A DNA stretch of 64,000 bases from Pycnococcus provasolii (GCA_049487715.1 CP150553.1:186001-250000), one strand, 5' to 3'; shown: positions 1 through 9,467, numbered from the stretch's first letter. Notes: generated from the letters alone by a model not told the origin. Translations and numbers: made by a program.

Positions 1-191
1 AATCATCATCAGCCAAACCCGTGTGGGAAGTCTCTGGGAAGAAGCACGGACACAAAAAAGATATCATGGTGGACATGACATGCGAATATATAGGCGAATG
101 ACAAAAGAGATATTTTTAAGGGTAAGATAGTTTGGGAGGTGGAAAAGTCAACTTCAGCTTCAACTAGAGTCTGCTTCAACTTCAACTTGTT

Positions 192-1036
192 TCACCCGGC
201 CGGGTGGGTGGGTTTGCGGCCCCCGGGCCCCGGGCCACCTGCCGGGGAGTTTTTCTTGAAGTCTGCTTGGACATGTACAACCGAGATTCGGACGGTCGAC
301 GCTGCCTGCGTTTTCCACGTCCCCATCCTCGTGAGTTGCTCCATGTTTCCGTGGTCGGCATACTTCTCTTCAAGAACGTCAACTTGCTGCGAAATCTCCT
401 CCTCTTTCGACGACTGCGATCCTTGCTGCTCCTGCTCCGTAAGAGATCCTTGCTGCGACGACGGCTGCGATCCTCCTTTCTGCGGTATCACTCCTTCTTT
501 CTTGAAAGCGCACAAGATCTTTTCTTTCTCTTCTTCAGTCAGATTCGGTTTCAGGCGGTCTATCAGGCGATAATAAAAAGTCCTCTCCTCCTCCAGGCCG
601 GCGGCGAGCGCGGCGCTCGCGAGCGGACTGCCGGCAAACTGTAGCGTGCTGGTAGCCAGAGGCGTCTGTGAGGTGTTGACGGGTCCCGGGGGAGGCGCCG
701 AGGGCGCGGGCGGTGGAGCGGGAAGCTTCGCCATCGCGGCCACGGCCTTGTCCCACGCGCCAAGCTTGGGTGCGTCGACGAAAGGTCGCAAGGCTTGCGC
801 CACGGAGGGTGAAATCTCGTGGGCGGCCTTGGGCCAAACGACGTCGGTTGGAAGGTCGGCCGGCGCAGTGGATGTCGTCGTCGGCGAGGCGTCGACGTGT
901 CGTCTTCGATGCTCCGAGTGTATTCCGCGAGAGCCGCCGGCACGTCGGTCCACGAGATGACGATTCCATAATGCCTTCCCTCGTCCTTTGGCTTGGACGT
1001 AGTCAGCTCAAGGCGATACAAGCTGCCATGTGACAT
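192..1036 (-). CDS. Unrecognised protein, frame broken
   Basis: I do not recognise this protein. From an ATG at 1036 (inside a palindrome) one frame reads a well-behaved stretch, SLYRLELTTSKPKDEG then GIVISWTDVPAALAEYTRSIEDD, down to about 905. From about 895 to the stop at 192 the coding-like signal continues in another frame: a proline-rich linker, then an acidic-basic segment with TFYYRLIDRLKPNLTEEEKEK and a glutamine-rich tail. Joining the two frames needs one missing base or two extra bases, so this is either a consensus error, an unseen splice or a decayed gene. The last ~25 codons run through a GC-rich proline/glycine tract and may not be part of the protein. The ATG is provisional, since it lies on the axis of the inverted repeat. 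Confidence 0.4.
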
Positions 1037-1050
1037 GGCAGCTTGTATCG
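1014..1050. repeat. Perfect 18-base-arm palindrome
   Basis: The left arm CGATACAAGCTGCCATGT at 1014-1031 is followed by one base (G1032) and then by its exact reverse complement at 1033-1050. Read outward on either strand, both arms encode the same residues H-G-S-L-Y-R in a frame that stays open, so coding-like sequence diverges from the axis on both sides. This is what an inverted duplication, a fold-back artefact of library preparation or a mobile-element end would leave. Confidence 0.9.
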
Positions 1051-1205
1051 GCGCCTGGCGCTGCCACTTCCCCCACCGCCCCCACCACCACAAACTTCAG
1101 CTGACGACGATACGTTCGAGGTCACGGATGTCCCAACACAACTCGAAAATAGGCGCGTCGTCGTGCACGTCGTCAAGGCGCCCAAGTCTGTGCCGTGGTC
1201 GCCAC

Positions 1206-2264
1206 TCAGAATTCCTCATCAGTTTCGCTGTCTGTTGACGATGTTAGCGACGGCGGTCCAAGCGACGTGTCTGATGTGTCAGAGTCACTTCCATGGTCGT
1301 CGTTCTCGTCGTTTGCAGTTGATTGCTGCTGTTGTTGTCGTTGAGTTTTTGGTGGGTTTTCCGAGCGAACTTTATCCGTTTGGACTGTATGCGTGTCCGT
1401 TGGTGCTCGCGTTTGTTGCGTTGGATTCCCCAGATGATGGTGCGTTTCCTGCTCGCTGAACTCGAGTTCGCGTTGTGTCACAGGCTGACGCGAGCTGTTG
1501 TGCTGAGGCTGTTGTTGCTGTTGTTGTTGCGACTCTGAGTTAGCTGTATGAACTTGTTCAGTTTGGACTTTGTGTGCGTCGGATTTGTCTCGCGTTTGTT
1601 GCGTTTTGTCACTGACGTCTTGTCCCAACTGAGGTTCGTCAAACTCAGCGTCGTATTGCGCAGGCTTGCGTACACTGTCAAGTTCCTGCTGTTGTTGCTG
1701 CGGAAGCACAATAGTAGCTTCGCTGTCTTCGGCTTCCGTTTTCGTGGCGGCAAATAGCTCCTCAGCGTCTCGCAATCTCTTTTCTGCGGACTGTACTACC
1801 AACTCGTGCACTGGTGTGCGTGGTGTACCTGTTGAGTCTGTCGCCGTGCTGCGCAAGCGCGCGAGGTGTGCGGTTGCGTCTTCCAAGAGTAGCCTAGAGG
1901 CTTCCTCACGTTCTGGCTCACTGCCGAACCGTGCGAGCCTGTACAGGTCTCCACGTTGGCTCGTCGTGAGCGCCATACTGCGGCGCGTCGAACGCGTCTG
2001 TTCTCGTTGTCTCTCGTGACCTCCCGTGTTCGACGTCGGACCCGGTTCCATAAGGAACGACGAGTGACGCGCGGCGTGAAAAGTGTTTTCAGTTTCGGAA
2101 AAGTTAGAGTGGTGGTTACAAGGTGGGGACTCCGGGGAGGTGTCGTTGAGGGGGTGCCTCGCGAGTCTCGCGAGGTCCAGAGAATCCCAAACAGGATTCG
2201 GTTGCAACCTCCTCAACCACATCCAACGGATCTCTCGGCATGTCGACATCATGTCGACATCCAT
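1206..2264 (-). CDS. Glutamine-rich, low-complexity protein
   Basis: This open frame of 352 codons has no recognised domain. From about residue 97 the sequence becomes alpha-helical and charged (SQRGDLYRLARFGSEPEREEASRLL and onwards). It then runs through several polyglutamine tracts separated by repeated segments resembling THTVQTDKVR and AHKVQTEQVH, and ends in an acidic serine/aspartate tail (SDTSDTSLGPPSLT...DSETDEEF). The repeated polyQ and VQT segments suggest an internally duplicated, probably disordered protein such as a nuclear or RNA-binding regulator; that is inference. The upstream ATG at 2264 lies inside the TGTCGACA repeats, so the in-frame ATG at 1976 (MALTTSQRGD) may be the real start. 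It is divergent from the ankyrin-MYND gene. Confidence 0.45.
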   Translation of the reverse strand: MDVDMMSTCREIRWMWLRRLQPNPVWDSLDLARLARHPLNDTSPESPPCNHHSNFSETENTFHAARHSSFLMEPGPTSNTGGHERQREQTRSTRRSMALTTSQRGDLYRLARFGSEPEREEASRLLLEDATAHLARLRSTATDSTGTPRTPVHELVVQSAEKRLRDAEELFAATKTEAEDSEATIVLPQQQQQELDSVRKPAQYDAEFDEPQLGQDVSDKTQQTRDKSDAHKVQTEQVHTANSESQQQQQQQPQHNSSRQPVTQRELEFSEQETHHHLGNPTQQTRAPTDTHTVQTDKVRSENPPKTQRQQQQQSTANDENDDHGSDSDTSDTSLGPPSLTSSTDSETDEEF

Positions 2265-2302
2265 GCTGTGCCATTAATACGTAACCAATCAGGTGTCGAC
2301 AT
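2240..2302. promoter_or_regulatory. Three TGTCGACA palindromic sites
   Basis: ATGTCGACAT occurs at 2240-2249 and 2251-2260, and GTGTCGACAT at 2293-2302. Each contains the self-complementary octamer TGTCGACA. They sit between two divergent genes, which suits binding sites for a dimeric transcription factor. The first copies overlap the upstream ATG of the minus-strand frame, which argues that the real start of that frame is downstream. Regulatory role is inference. Confidence 0.45.
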
Positions 2303-2346
2303 GTGACGTCGATTCCTTCACAAGATCTCTTAAAGATTCCATTTTC

Positions 2347-2355
2347 TATATAATA
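2347..2355 (+). promoter_or_regulatory. TATA-box-like element
   Basis: TATATAATA lies about 70 bases upstream of the proposed ATG at 2426 and just before an 11-base-stem inverted repeat. Its place between the divergent palindromes and the ankyrin-MYND gene fits a core promoter for that gene. No transcript evidence is available here. Confidence 0.4.
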
Positions 2356-2361
2356 TCCAGT

Positions 2362-2389
2362 AGAGTTAGTAGTCCTAACTACTAACTCT
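2362..2389 (+). promoter_or_regulatory. Inverted repeat in presumed 5' leader
   Basis: AGAGTTAGTAG at 2362-2372 and CTACTAACTCT at 2379-2389 are exact reverse complements separated by six bases. In RNA this would form an 11-base-pair hairpin with a TCCTAA loop, located 15 bases or so after the TATA-like element and before the coding sequence. It could be a leader hairpin or a DNA-binding site. Confidence 0.5.
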
Positions 2390-2425
2390 CAAACCATAAA
2401 CTCCAACATATCCAGTGATCCAATA

Positions 2426-3697
2426 ATGGATCCCAGATCCAGATCCAGGTATAAGTTATGACTCTCGTCAGGGTGCGGCTCGCACTCGTTCGTGCGAGAT
2501 AGCCCAGGTGGACCCGCCGAACGCGACCTTGAGCAAGTCGTCGCACAACTCAAGGAGGTTGCCCCACAGCTTGAGGTGGTGCCGGCATCAAGGACCGTGG
2601 GGACGCTCCTCCGTGCACATCACGCGAAGGCGGTCAGAGATAACCCGCTGGCGAGGCACGCCGAAAAACAGAAGCTGCACAGGAACGCGCACAAAAAGGA
2701 AAGGAAGAAGCTGGAGAAGAAGAGAGCGGGTTCATCGTCATCTTCTTCGAAACACGACGATGACCCGCCAGGTTGGTTACCTGGCGACCTCCCGAATGCC
2801 TTGGAAGATGATACGCCGAGAAATTGGTACGCGCCTGCATCGGAGTGCCCTTGGGTTCGCCCGGGTGGCAATCTTCGAAGTAGGCTCATGTGGGGGTGGC
2901 GCACCAAGCTCGAGGAGGGTGTTCGCTGCGGGAACGCCACCGTTGTCTCTCAGATGATCGACGAGCATCCTCGTGACGACGTGTTGGAATTCTGCGAGGC
3001 GCGCATCTTGCTGCAGAAGCTTGTGCTCGCGGCGAGCGATTACCCGGATTCAGGTCCAGACGGTTCGATCAATATAAAGCTCGAGCGTGACTGGGTAGGT
3101 ACCGCGAAGGTTCTGCTAGACGCAGGAGAGCCTGCCGACGGCCGTGACACAGTGCATCTGCGACAACACAAGAAGTCGAGCGGCGATTCCGGATCTACAC
3201 CACTGTACGTTGCCGCTGAGCTTGGCCATCACAAGCTCGCGAAGCTTTTTCTCAAACGTGGCGCCGACCCGCACAAATTAAATCATGCAGGCATCTCGCC
3301 CGTCTTCATCGCCGCCGTGAACTTGAACAAGCAGATTGTCGAGGACTGCGTGCGAATTGGAAATGCCGACCTCTCGCGACCCATTCCGTTGGATGGGAAG
3401 ACACCACTTCACGCCGTGAGGTACGTGGTGGAAATGGATCAGGATACGTCTGGTGCGTATGAGGAGTTTGCGGAATTCCTTGAGGCGCTGCACGACACCA
3501 CGGCAGGCAATCGCAGCGTCTACTGCGCGTCGTGCGGCAAGTCGTCCGAGAGCGCGGGCGTCGAGAGCCTGAAGGCGTGTAGCAACTGCAAGGTGACGAA
3601 GTACTGCAGTCGCGAGTGCCAGCGGGCGCACTGGAAGTCGCACAAGGTGGACTGTAGGCGCTTGGTGGAGGCGGCGAAAGTTGCGGCGGCGGAGTGA
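2426..3697 (+). CDS. Ankyrin-repeat protein with C-terminal MYND finger
   Basis: The protein has a basic lysine-rich segment (KKERKKLEKKRAG), then ankyrin-type repeats (STPLYVAAELGHHKLAKLFL, GISPVFIAAVN, GKTPLHAVRYV) and a C-terminal MYND zinc finger. The finger has the expected ligands: CASC, then CSNC, YCSREC and a final H-x3-C in HKVDC. MYND fingers bind short proline-containing motifs, and ANK-MYND proteins are common in algae as adaptors or methyltransferase relatives; no SET domain is present. The open frame that holds the domains has no early ATG (it opens at a GTG at 2492). A good solution is ATG 2426 (MDPRSRS) spliced by a 54-base GT-AG intron at 2449-2502, which enters the frame at SPGGPAERD. 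That intron is my inference; the body of the gene is secure. Confidence 0.8.
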
Positions 3698-4080
3698 GTG
3701 ATGCATAGACTACCTTCCATAACCTCTTCCTTTTTGGGGGGTAATGCAGTAGATCTGCTTTACAAGTATGTAGTATAATATGAATAAATTATCCACCCTT
3801 AATATTGTTTACATCATTATGTCACGTCACGCGGCGTCGTCACCATCAGTTTTATGCTCGGGGGGAACCATCGCAGCAGTGTGCGCCCCCTCCTCTTTCT
3901 CTTCCTCTTCGTTGTCATCTCTGTATCCTAACCATCACCACCACCAGCATCAACAATTAAACTCTCCAAGGTAAGTTAGGTTCGGTTCGGGAGTCCTGAT
4001 TTGAGGCTGAGGAGAAGCAATGGAGTCCGGGATGAGAATGGCCATCTCACAACAAGACGAGTTAGTTCTGGTCATTTGTT
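3698..4080. other. 3' intergenic gap, no gene seen
   Basis: This gap lies between convergent genes. It contains A/T-rich stretches near 3770-3815 that suit 3' untranslated ends, plus pyrimidine-rich and CAC-rich low complexity at 3893-3955. The short frames here have no protein-like composition. Confidence 0.5.
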
Positions 4081-6717
4081 CTATTGCCACGTGCCGTGCT
4101 TCGCTGCGTGGCGTGCACGCGTGCGCTCAAGCGTTGCACGCTCCTTGGACTTTGCGATCTTCTGACGGCGAGTGCTCTCCGTCTCAAGCGACGTCAAGCG
4201 ATCGAATATGCTGCCCTGCAAGTCTGCGGCCGCCGCGGCAGCACGCTCCCGTGAACGTCGCGGCGGCGACGTATCCATCACCTCCTCCTCATGCGAGCGT
4301 GGGGTCACCGGTGCTGATCGTGTTGTCGAAGCTTCAATGCTCCTCTGTCGCCGCGCAGAGTTGGCGTCAGTCGCAGCCACACGAAGACGACGTGCGGGCG
4401 TGCCTCCTTCAGCAAACCCAGTCAATACAGTCTGAACGGCACTGTCGGCGACAGACTCATCGGTCAACGTTGGGGATACGTTTTTTGCACCGGCAGCGGT
4501 ACTCGTTGCGAATCGTGGAGTTGGCGGCGTTCCAGGAAGTCCCAAGGAGCGAGCATCAAACGAAGATGCCGCGGAGTTAGCAATGGGCGAATACGCACCG
4601 TGCGAATAGCCACTGTCAACCTGAAGGTGAAATACAGGATTGCTTTGTTCTTGAGAAAGAGCAGCGGGCGCATCCTGACTCGGCTGCACCCTTGCTGGCG
4701 TCGTATTGCCGGCAGAATGCACGCGTTCTGGCACTGTCGTGCGTTCTCCGCCGGAGAGGTTTACATCGTCTCCAGAAGTCACCTTGTGTAGGCGAGGTGA
4801 AAATGATGCCGATGGGCGATCGGCAGCACCGTCACCAACAGCAGCCTCGCCAGACGTCGCATTCTGTAGACGAGGAGGTGCAAAAGCTGCCGAAGGATGA
4901 TCGAAAGCACCAGGTGCATTCATGGCAGCCTCGCCAGATGTCGACGGACGTGGCGAAGAGACGAACAGTGCTCTGCTCGCATGCTTATTGTTGGTGGAAG
5001 CCGTCATGTTCGTTGTCGATGTTGATGTCGCGCCTGTTGTCGTGAACGACTCTGGCGGTACCCGAAACGGAAGCCACGTTGCGTCATCGCGTGGCGATTG
5101 GTCGGTGCCAGCGCGAGACGGGATTACGTGCCTGGTCGCACGCAGTGACACATTCTCAGCCTCCGCAGCCTCACGACGCCTAGTCTCGCGTGCGTAAGCA
5201 TCGGATAGCGCCGCCAAGCGTTGTGCGAGCACTTTGGATCTCTCAGGACTGCCGTGGTCACCAAGGAGGGCGCCATCCGACGCGGCGTTGAGCGCCTCGA
5301 TGTTAGCACGCTGCCTCGCAGCATCGCGCTCGGCATCGAGCTGCTTCGTGAGCTGAATGCACTCCTCGCTGAGTCTCCTTGACTCCTTCGACGCACTTTC
5401 CTTCACAGCCGTTAGTTCAGCCTGCAAGTCCGCCAAGCGAGCTTCCCACACAGTATGCGACATGGACGCCGCGGCGTTTGACGCGTCGAGCGCATCTGAT
5501 CGCTCCGCACGGGCTCGTGCCAGAGCCGCTCGAAGTTCGGCAATCGTTCCTTCGTGCTCGGCCGCGGCGTCGCGCGACGCAATCGCCGCCGCCTCCGCGT
5601 TCGCTCGACCCCGCCGTCGTGCCTCTTCGAGCGCATCGACAAGAGCTGCTCTCTCTCTCTCGTGTGCATGCCACCGTGCTGCGTCTGCGTGCTCGCGAGC
5701 CTCGAGCTCACGCCTGAGTTCGTCGATAGTGGCATGAAGGCTTGCCACGCGCTCCGTGCTCGCAGTCTGCGCCGCATCCGTGGCCTGTTGAAGGCGCTGC
5801 TCAGCTCGGCGAGACAAGTCATGCAGCGCCGTCGCCGCGGTTGCTCCAGCCGCCTGTTGCTCACTTCGGCTTTCTCTCACGCGCTGCAGCTCTTTCTCGA
5901 GCTCTGTCACCCGTTCCGACAGCTCCGCCTCGTTCGCGGTGGCTGAGGCTTTCACCGCCGAGAGTTCCGCCATGGCTGCTTTAACCTCGGCGCGGCAGGC
6001 AGCCTCTGACACCTTGCGCACCTCCTCCGCGTGCGCCGCGGCGTGTCGTGCGGCGGTGACAGCCTTGTTCGCCTGCGCACATTCCGCCTGTAGCCGGTCA
6101 ATTTGCTCGAGTGCGGCACGTGTCGCCGCCTCCTCTCTCCTCTTTTCGACGACGCTTCTCGTGCGACTTGACGAGACGGATCGCGGCGACTCATGGCTTG
6201 CCTGTTGGTGCGTCGACGCCGACGTCGTGTCTATGCGCGGCGAGATGGACTCGCGCGGGCTTACTTGTGCTCGCTGATACGCCGCGGCTGCGTTGGCAAG
6301 CAGTTTCTCGAGTTCTCTGATGGTAACCCCCGCGGTTGGAATGTTGATCGCAGCAATCGCCTCTTCGACATCCTCGAGCGTGAAGTGCGCAAGTGACGAC
6401 GCTTGGCCCCCTCGAGGCGTTAGCGCGGCAGTAGCTTGTATTGCTTCGTGTAACAGAGCTCCAATCCCACCCGGGCCCGGGGTAGGAAGGAGCACACCTC
6501 CACCTCCTGTAACACTGGTGGCCGCCACACCCACACTGGTATGGTTTGCGGCCGCAACAGTTTGTCTTAACATGCGCTTGGACGCGGGAACTTCCATCCA
6601 AGCACGGACACGCACCAAGAGGTGGCCCAGAGACGGTGACGAGGGTAATGAAGAATATGACCGAGCACCAGGTCGAACATGCATGGCATGGGCAAGAGGT
6701 GGCCCGGACGACGACAT
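4081..6717 (-). CDS. Long coiled-coil protein
   Basis: This intact 878-residue frame starts at ATG 6717 (MSSSGPPLAHAM). Residues ~1-110 are serine/glycine-rich. Residues ~110-150 form a short helical unit (FTLEDVEEAIAAINI...TIRELEKLLANAAAAYQRA) and ~185-510 a long alanine/glutamate/arginine-rich coiled coil with clear heptads (ELSERVTELEKELQRVRES, DELRRELEAREHADAARW). The ~510-800 stretch is serine/threonine/proline-rich and probably disordered, with repeated TSGEAA units. A basic C-terminal helix (LETESTRRQKIAKSKERATLERTRARHAAKHG) closes the protein. No catalytic domain is visible. A structural role at the cytoskeleton, centrosome or basal body is possible but unproven; alanine-rich coiled coils score against many unrelated proteins. 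It converges with the ankyrin-MYND gene. Confidence 0.75.
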   Translation of the reverse strand: MSSSGPPLAHAMHVRPGARSYSSLPSSPSLGHLLVRVRAWMEVPASKRMLRQTVAAANHTSVGVAATSVTGGGGVLLPTPGPGGIGALLHEAIQATAALTPRGGQASSLAHFTLEDVEEAIAAINIPTAGVTIRELEKLLANAAAAYQRAQVSPRESISPRIDTTSASTHQQASHESPRSVSSSRTRSVVEKRREEAATRAALEQIDRLQAECAQANKAVTAARHAAAHAEEVRKVSEAACRAEVKAAMAELSAVKASATANEAELSERVTELEKELQRVRESRSEQQAAGATAATALHDLSRRAEQRLQQATDAAQTASTERVASLHATIDELRRELEAREHADAARWHAHERERAALVDALEEARRRGRANAEAAAIASRDAAAEHEGTIAELRAALARARAERSDALDASNAAASMSHTVWEARLADLQAELTAVKESASKESRRLSEECIQLTKQLDAERDAARQRANIEALNAASDGALLGDHGSPERSKVLAQRLAALSDAYARETRRREAAEAENVSLRATRHVIPSRAGTDQSPRDDATWLPFRVPPESFTTTGATSTSTTNMTASTNNKHASRALFVSSPRPSTSGEAAMNAPGAFDHPSAAFAPPRLQNATSGEAAVGDGAADRPSASFSPRLHKVTSGDDVNLSGGERTTVPERVHSAGNTTPARVQPSQDAPAALSQEQSNPVFHLQVDSGYSHGAYSPIANSAASSFDARSLGLPGTPPTPRFATSTAAGAKNVSPTLTDESVADSAVQTVLTGFAEGGTPARRLRVAATDANSARRQRSIEASTTRSAPVTPRSHEEEVMDTSPPRRSRERAAAAAADLQGSIFDRLTSLETESTRRQKIAKSKERATLERTRARHAAKHGTWQ

Positions 6718-7021
6718 GTTTTTTTAATCTTAATCCTTCGAAGGGCAACAAAAAAGAAAAGTTGTGGGGGGGGCGCAAAGTTCCTCGAAACACGTTTGAC
6801 CGGATTTGAAAAACGCAAAAAAAAGCCTTGGGGGAAAATCATGGACACCCCTTCCCCCCCGCCCCCCCCACCCCCCCGCCCCGGGCCCCGGCCCGGCCCA
6901 TCATCAGGGCATGCCGGAGACCCGGAGTGTGGAGACACTCTAGGGGTTTGACACTTGTATGTCGTTACGCCGCTTCCGTGGTCGGCGACGGCCAGTGGAT
7001 GCGTTCATCGGCGTTGACTCC
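6718..7021. other. Intergenic C/G-homopolymer tract
   Basis: From about 6847 to 6900 the plus strand is almost pure cytosine with embedded CCCGGGCCCCGGGCC-type palindromes. Similar CCCGGG-rich blocks occur at 218-238 and 10500-10580. They sit in flanks of genes rather than inside recognised domains. No gene is seen in this gap. Confidence 0.6.
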
Positions 7022-7925
7022 TCAGCGCGACGTGAGCCGACGTCGCACTTGCCTCGCAATCGGAGGCGACTTCCCGCCATCGCTTAGGCCTCCGACGACG
7101 ACATTAATGAGTTCTTCCATGCGTGCGCGCACGTATGTTTCCACCCGCGAGTGTATTCTTGTGACCCCATCTGTCTTCTTCAATTCCTTGGCTAAAATCG
7201 GCGCTTTTTGTTGCGTGAACTGCATTGCGGTTGTCAATCCGCCCTGGTTCCGTAGAGGTGCGCTCTCGCCGTCTGTCCGAGACACGAATAAGATATCAGG
7301 GTTAGGGTTAGGGTTTAGGCAAATGCACCTCTCCTCCCACCACTCCTCTCCACACACCAAATGCGAACTCCCTCCGCTCACCCACCACCGCGATCACATC
7401 GCGCGTTCCCTCGATCTGCCACGTGCGCTTCGGTATTGGAAGGACCGGTTGCCCTTGCGCGAGCCTCCCGCTCCTCGCCAAGTCGTAGTTTGATGGCAGA
7501 AGCGCCTATACTTTTTCCGTGAGTTTTCCGAGGATCGCAGCAAGGATCGCAATCCGTATTGCCGAGAACGAGCGCTGGCAGGATTACGAAGAGCTTGGCA
7601 GCCGCTCGGTAGGTCTGCGGATCGTTGCCGCTGCGGTGTACCAAGGACACGAGAGAGCGGATGCAATCCTGGAATTCTCGGTCGACGCTCCTCGACGGAC
7701 GTGATCACCACCGGGGTGCGCCACGCCGAATGCACGAAGGCGTCGAGCTGCACGGAGTCCGCAATTAGCGTTGTCTCCGCCAGCACACGGGCGCGCGTCC
7801 CCAGTGGCGGCATGGATGCCAGCGTCTCCGGCGACGCACCGGTGTAGGCCATTATTACGAATGGCCGGGATGGGAGGGTGAACACGGCTAGGGAATCCTG
7901 TTCCACGGTGAATCCCCGCCGAGGC
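7022..7925 (-). pseudogene. Broken coding remnants, unclassified
   Basis: Three coding-like pieces lie in succession on the minus strand in different frames. About 7920-7685 reads GFTVEQDSLAVFTLP...ADSVQLDAFVHSAWRTPVVITSVEERR. After a one-base shift near 7680, 7680-7400 reads REFQDCIRSLVSLVH and TYRAAAKLFVILPALVLGN, followed by charged, glycine/alanine-rich sequence. 7022-7290 then reads TAMQFTQQKAPILAKELKK...YVRARMEELINVVVGG. A telomere-like GGGTTA tract interrupts the last two. The middle segment recalls the region ahead of reverse transcriptase domains in protist retroelements, but I see no polymerase motif. It may be a degraded mobile element or a multi-exon gene; confidence in any function is low. 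Confidence 0.3.
7298..7319 (+). repeat. Short telomere-like tract (TTAGGG)
   Basis: The G-rich strand runs AGGGTTAGGGTTAGGGTTTAGG, about three and a half TTAGGG units and one variant unit. It interrupts the broken minus-strand remnants and lies ~740 bases upstream of the kinesin start. Confidence 0.85.
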
Positions 7926-8060
7926 CGGCCCTTAGACCCGTCCGGCGTCCGGGATGGAGGAGAGGAGGCCAGGCCGCCCACCTGGGCTCCAAGTTCACTG
8001 GTGGTGCTTGGCTGCCTGCCCGGTAAAACTTTACCAAGCAAGACACGTGTGTGTGCTACG

Positions 8061-9467
8061 ATGAGTCATGGTGGTGCAGCAGCACAACCAACCTTGCAGT
8101 TGCAACCCGTTCTGTCGTTCGCGCGAATCAAGCCAGACTCCACGGGCGCGGCGGCCAGCTCTCGCGCTGTCGAAGAAAGCGCCTCTTTGACCAACCTTGC
8201 AAAAGCTACGACGACAACAGGCACAGGCACAGGGAAGTGTATCGCGTCCTTCGACGAAAGCGGATCCGTCGCCCTCTCGGGAACGCTCAACGCCAAGGCG
8301 TCATCACGAAATAAGTCTGACGTCCAAGTCTTCAATCACTACGCCGGGTGCCTTCCGCCGGATGCCGAGCAGAGCCACGTGTATGACGTCATTGCAAACG
8401 AACTCGTCGCAAAGTTCGTCGAAGGATATGACGTCGACTTGCTCTGCTACGGTCAGACGGGTGCGGGCAAAACGTTCACAATGTTCGGACCGCCACAGAG
8501 CATGGCGCAGGCTGCCGCAAGTGTGGGGACAGGGTCGGGCGATGCCGGCGCAATACTTAAAGACGAACACGGATTCATCTTGCGCGCAGGTTTCCAAGTT
8601 CTCGCCGAGGTGGACAAGCTGAATGCGAGTGGCGCAAAGGCATCACTGCACGGGAGCATGGTTGAACTTTCCATCATGACGTTGGTGGACCAGACGGTTT
8701 CTGACTTGCTGAACAAAAAGAAAGCGTGCTACGTTGACAACGAACACCACTTGCAAGGCGCGAAGTTGGTGCCGCTGAAAACACCGTCAGATGTTGTGCA
8801 CCTCGCCGCGGCCGTCGAAACGAGATGCGTTCGTGGTACGAAGATGAACGATACGAGCTCACGGTCGCACTGTGTCACCGTGTTCCTGCTCAGCGTCGTG
8901 GAGGCGGATGGAAGTTTTAGGCAAAGCCGTTTGCAATTTTTCGACATGATGGGCTCCGAGCGCTTCAAAGGCGGTAACGCAGCGCACGACGAGAAACAGA
9001 GTACGAAATCAACCATGAGCGGTTTTGAAGGAATCTACGCGAACTTGTCTCTGAGCGCGTTGTCGAGTGCTGTGGAGGCGGCTGCGGAGATGCGTCGGAG
9101 CAAGAAGAAGCGCTCAATCGACTCGGCGATGATCGGCTTTTTGCTCACGAAGCTCCTCACGGGCAGTCTCACGGGCTCGAGCATCACTGGCATGGTGACG
9201 TGCCTTTCTCAATCGCCTCGTAACGGCGACGAGACGTACCTGTCGCTGAAGTACAGCGCGGGCGTCTCCAAGCTTCTAAACAAACCAGCTCCCCAGCCTC
9301 ACCGCAAGGCTTCCGACGTGCTTTCGCAAGCGCGCAAGCAGTTGCTCGCGAGCACAGCCCTGGTTGCCAAGGGCGTGCAGGGCAAGTACCAGGCGCGACG
9401 CGAGGCGGAAGTCTCGCGGTGGATGCAGGAGGTGACGTTGCTTGGCGAACTCGTGCCTGATGTGTAA
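8061..9467 (+). CDS. Divergent kinesin motor-domain protein
   Basis: The start chosen is the ATG at 8061 (MSHGGAAAQ), because the sequence before it is not kinesin-like; this gives 468 residues. The nucleotide-binding P-loop GQTGAGKT is at ~131-138 after the usual VFNHYAG...YDVIANELV region. Switch I is present as NDTSSRSH (~263) and switch II as DMMGSER (~295, usually DLAGSER). The L12/alpha5 region reads NLSLSALSSAV, and the tail of the motor reads KLLTGSLTGSSITGMVTCLSQS. Almost the whole protein is motor; only a short helix follows and there is no long coiled coil. Switch II replaces LA with MM, yet the D-x-x-G is kept, so ATP hydrolysis on microtubules remains plausible. It converges with the next gene over a 35-base gap. 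Confidence 0.9.
   Translation: MSHGGAAAQPTLQLQPVLSFARIKPDSTGAAASSRAVEESASLTNLAKATTTTGTGTGKCIASFDESGSVALSGTLNAKASSRNKSDVQVFNHYAGCLPPDAEQSHVYDVIANELVAKFVEGYDVDLLCYGQTGAGKTFTMFGPPQSMAQAAASVGTGSGDAGAILKDEHGFILRAGFQVLAEVDKLNASGAKASLHGSMVELSIMTLVDQTVSDLLNKKKACYVDNEHHLQGAKLVPLKTPSDVVHLAAAVETRCVRGTKMNDTSSRSHCVTVFLLSVVEADGSFRQSRLQFFDMMGSERFKGGNAAHDEKQSTKSTMSGFEGIYANLSLSALSSAVEAAAEMRRSKKKRSIDSAMIGFLLTKLLTGSLTGSSITGMVTCLSQSPRNGDETYLSLKYSAGVSKLLNKPAPQPHRKASDVLSQARKQLLASTALVAKGVQGKYQARREAEVSRWMQEVTLLGELVPDV

Noticed and set aside
1043-1459. Plus-strand frame beginning near the palindrome with a proline run
   Set aside because: The first 50 codons look protein-like, but there is no ATG in frame and the rest lies antisense to the glutamine-rich gene. 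Kept only as part of the palindrome finding.
5357-5737. Serine/alanine-rich plus-strand frames inside 4081-6717
   Set aside because: Antisense shadows of the alanine/arginine-rich coiled coil.
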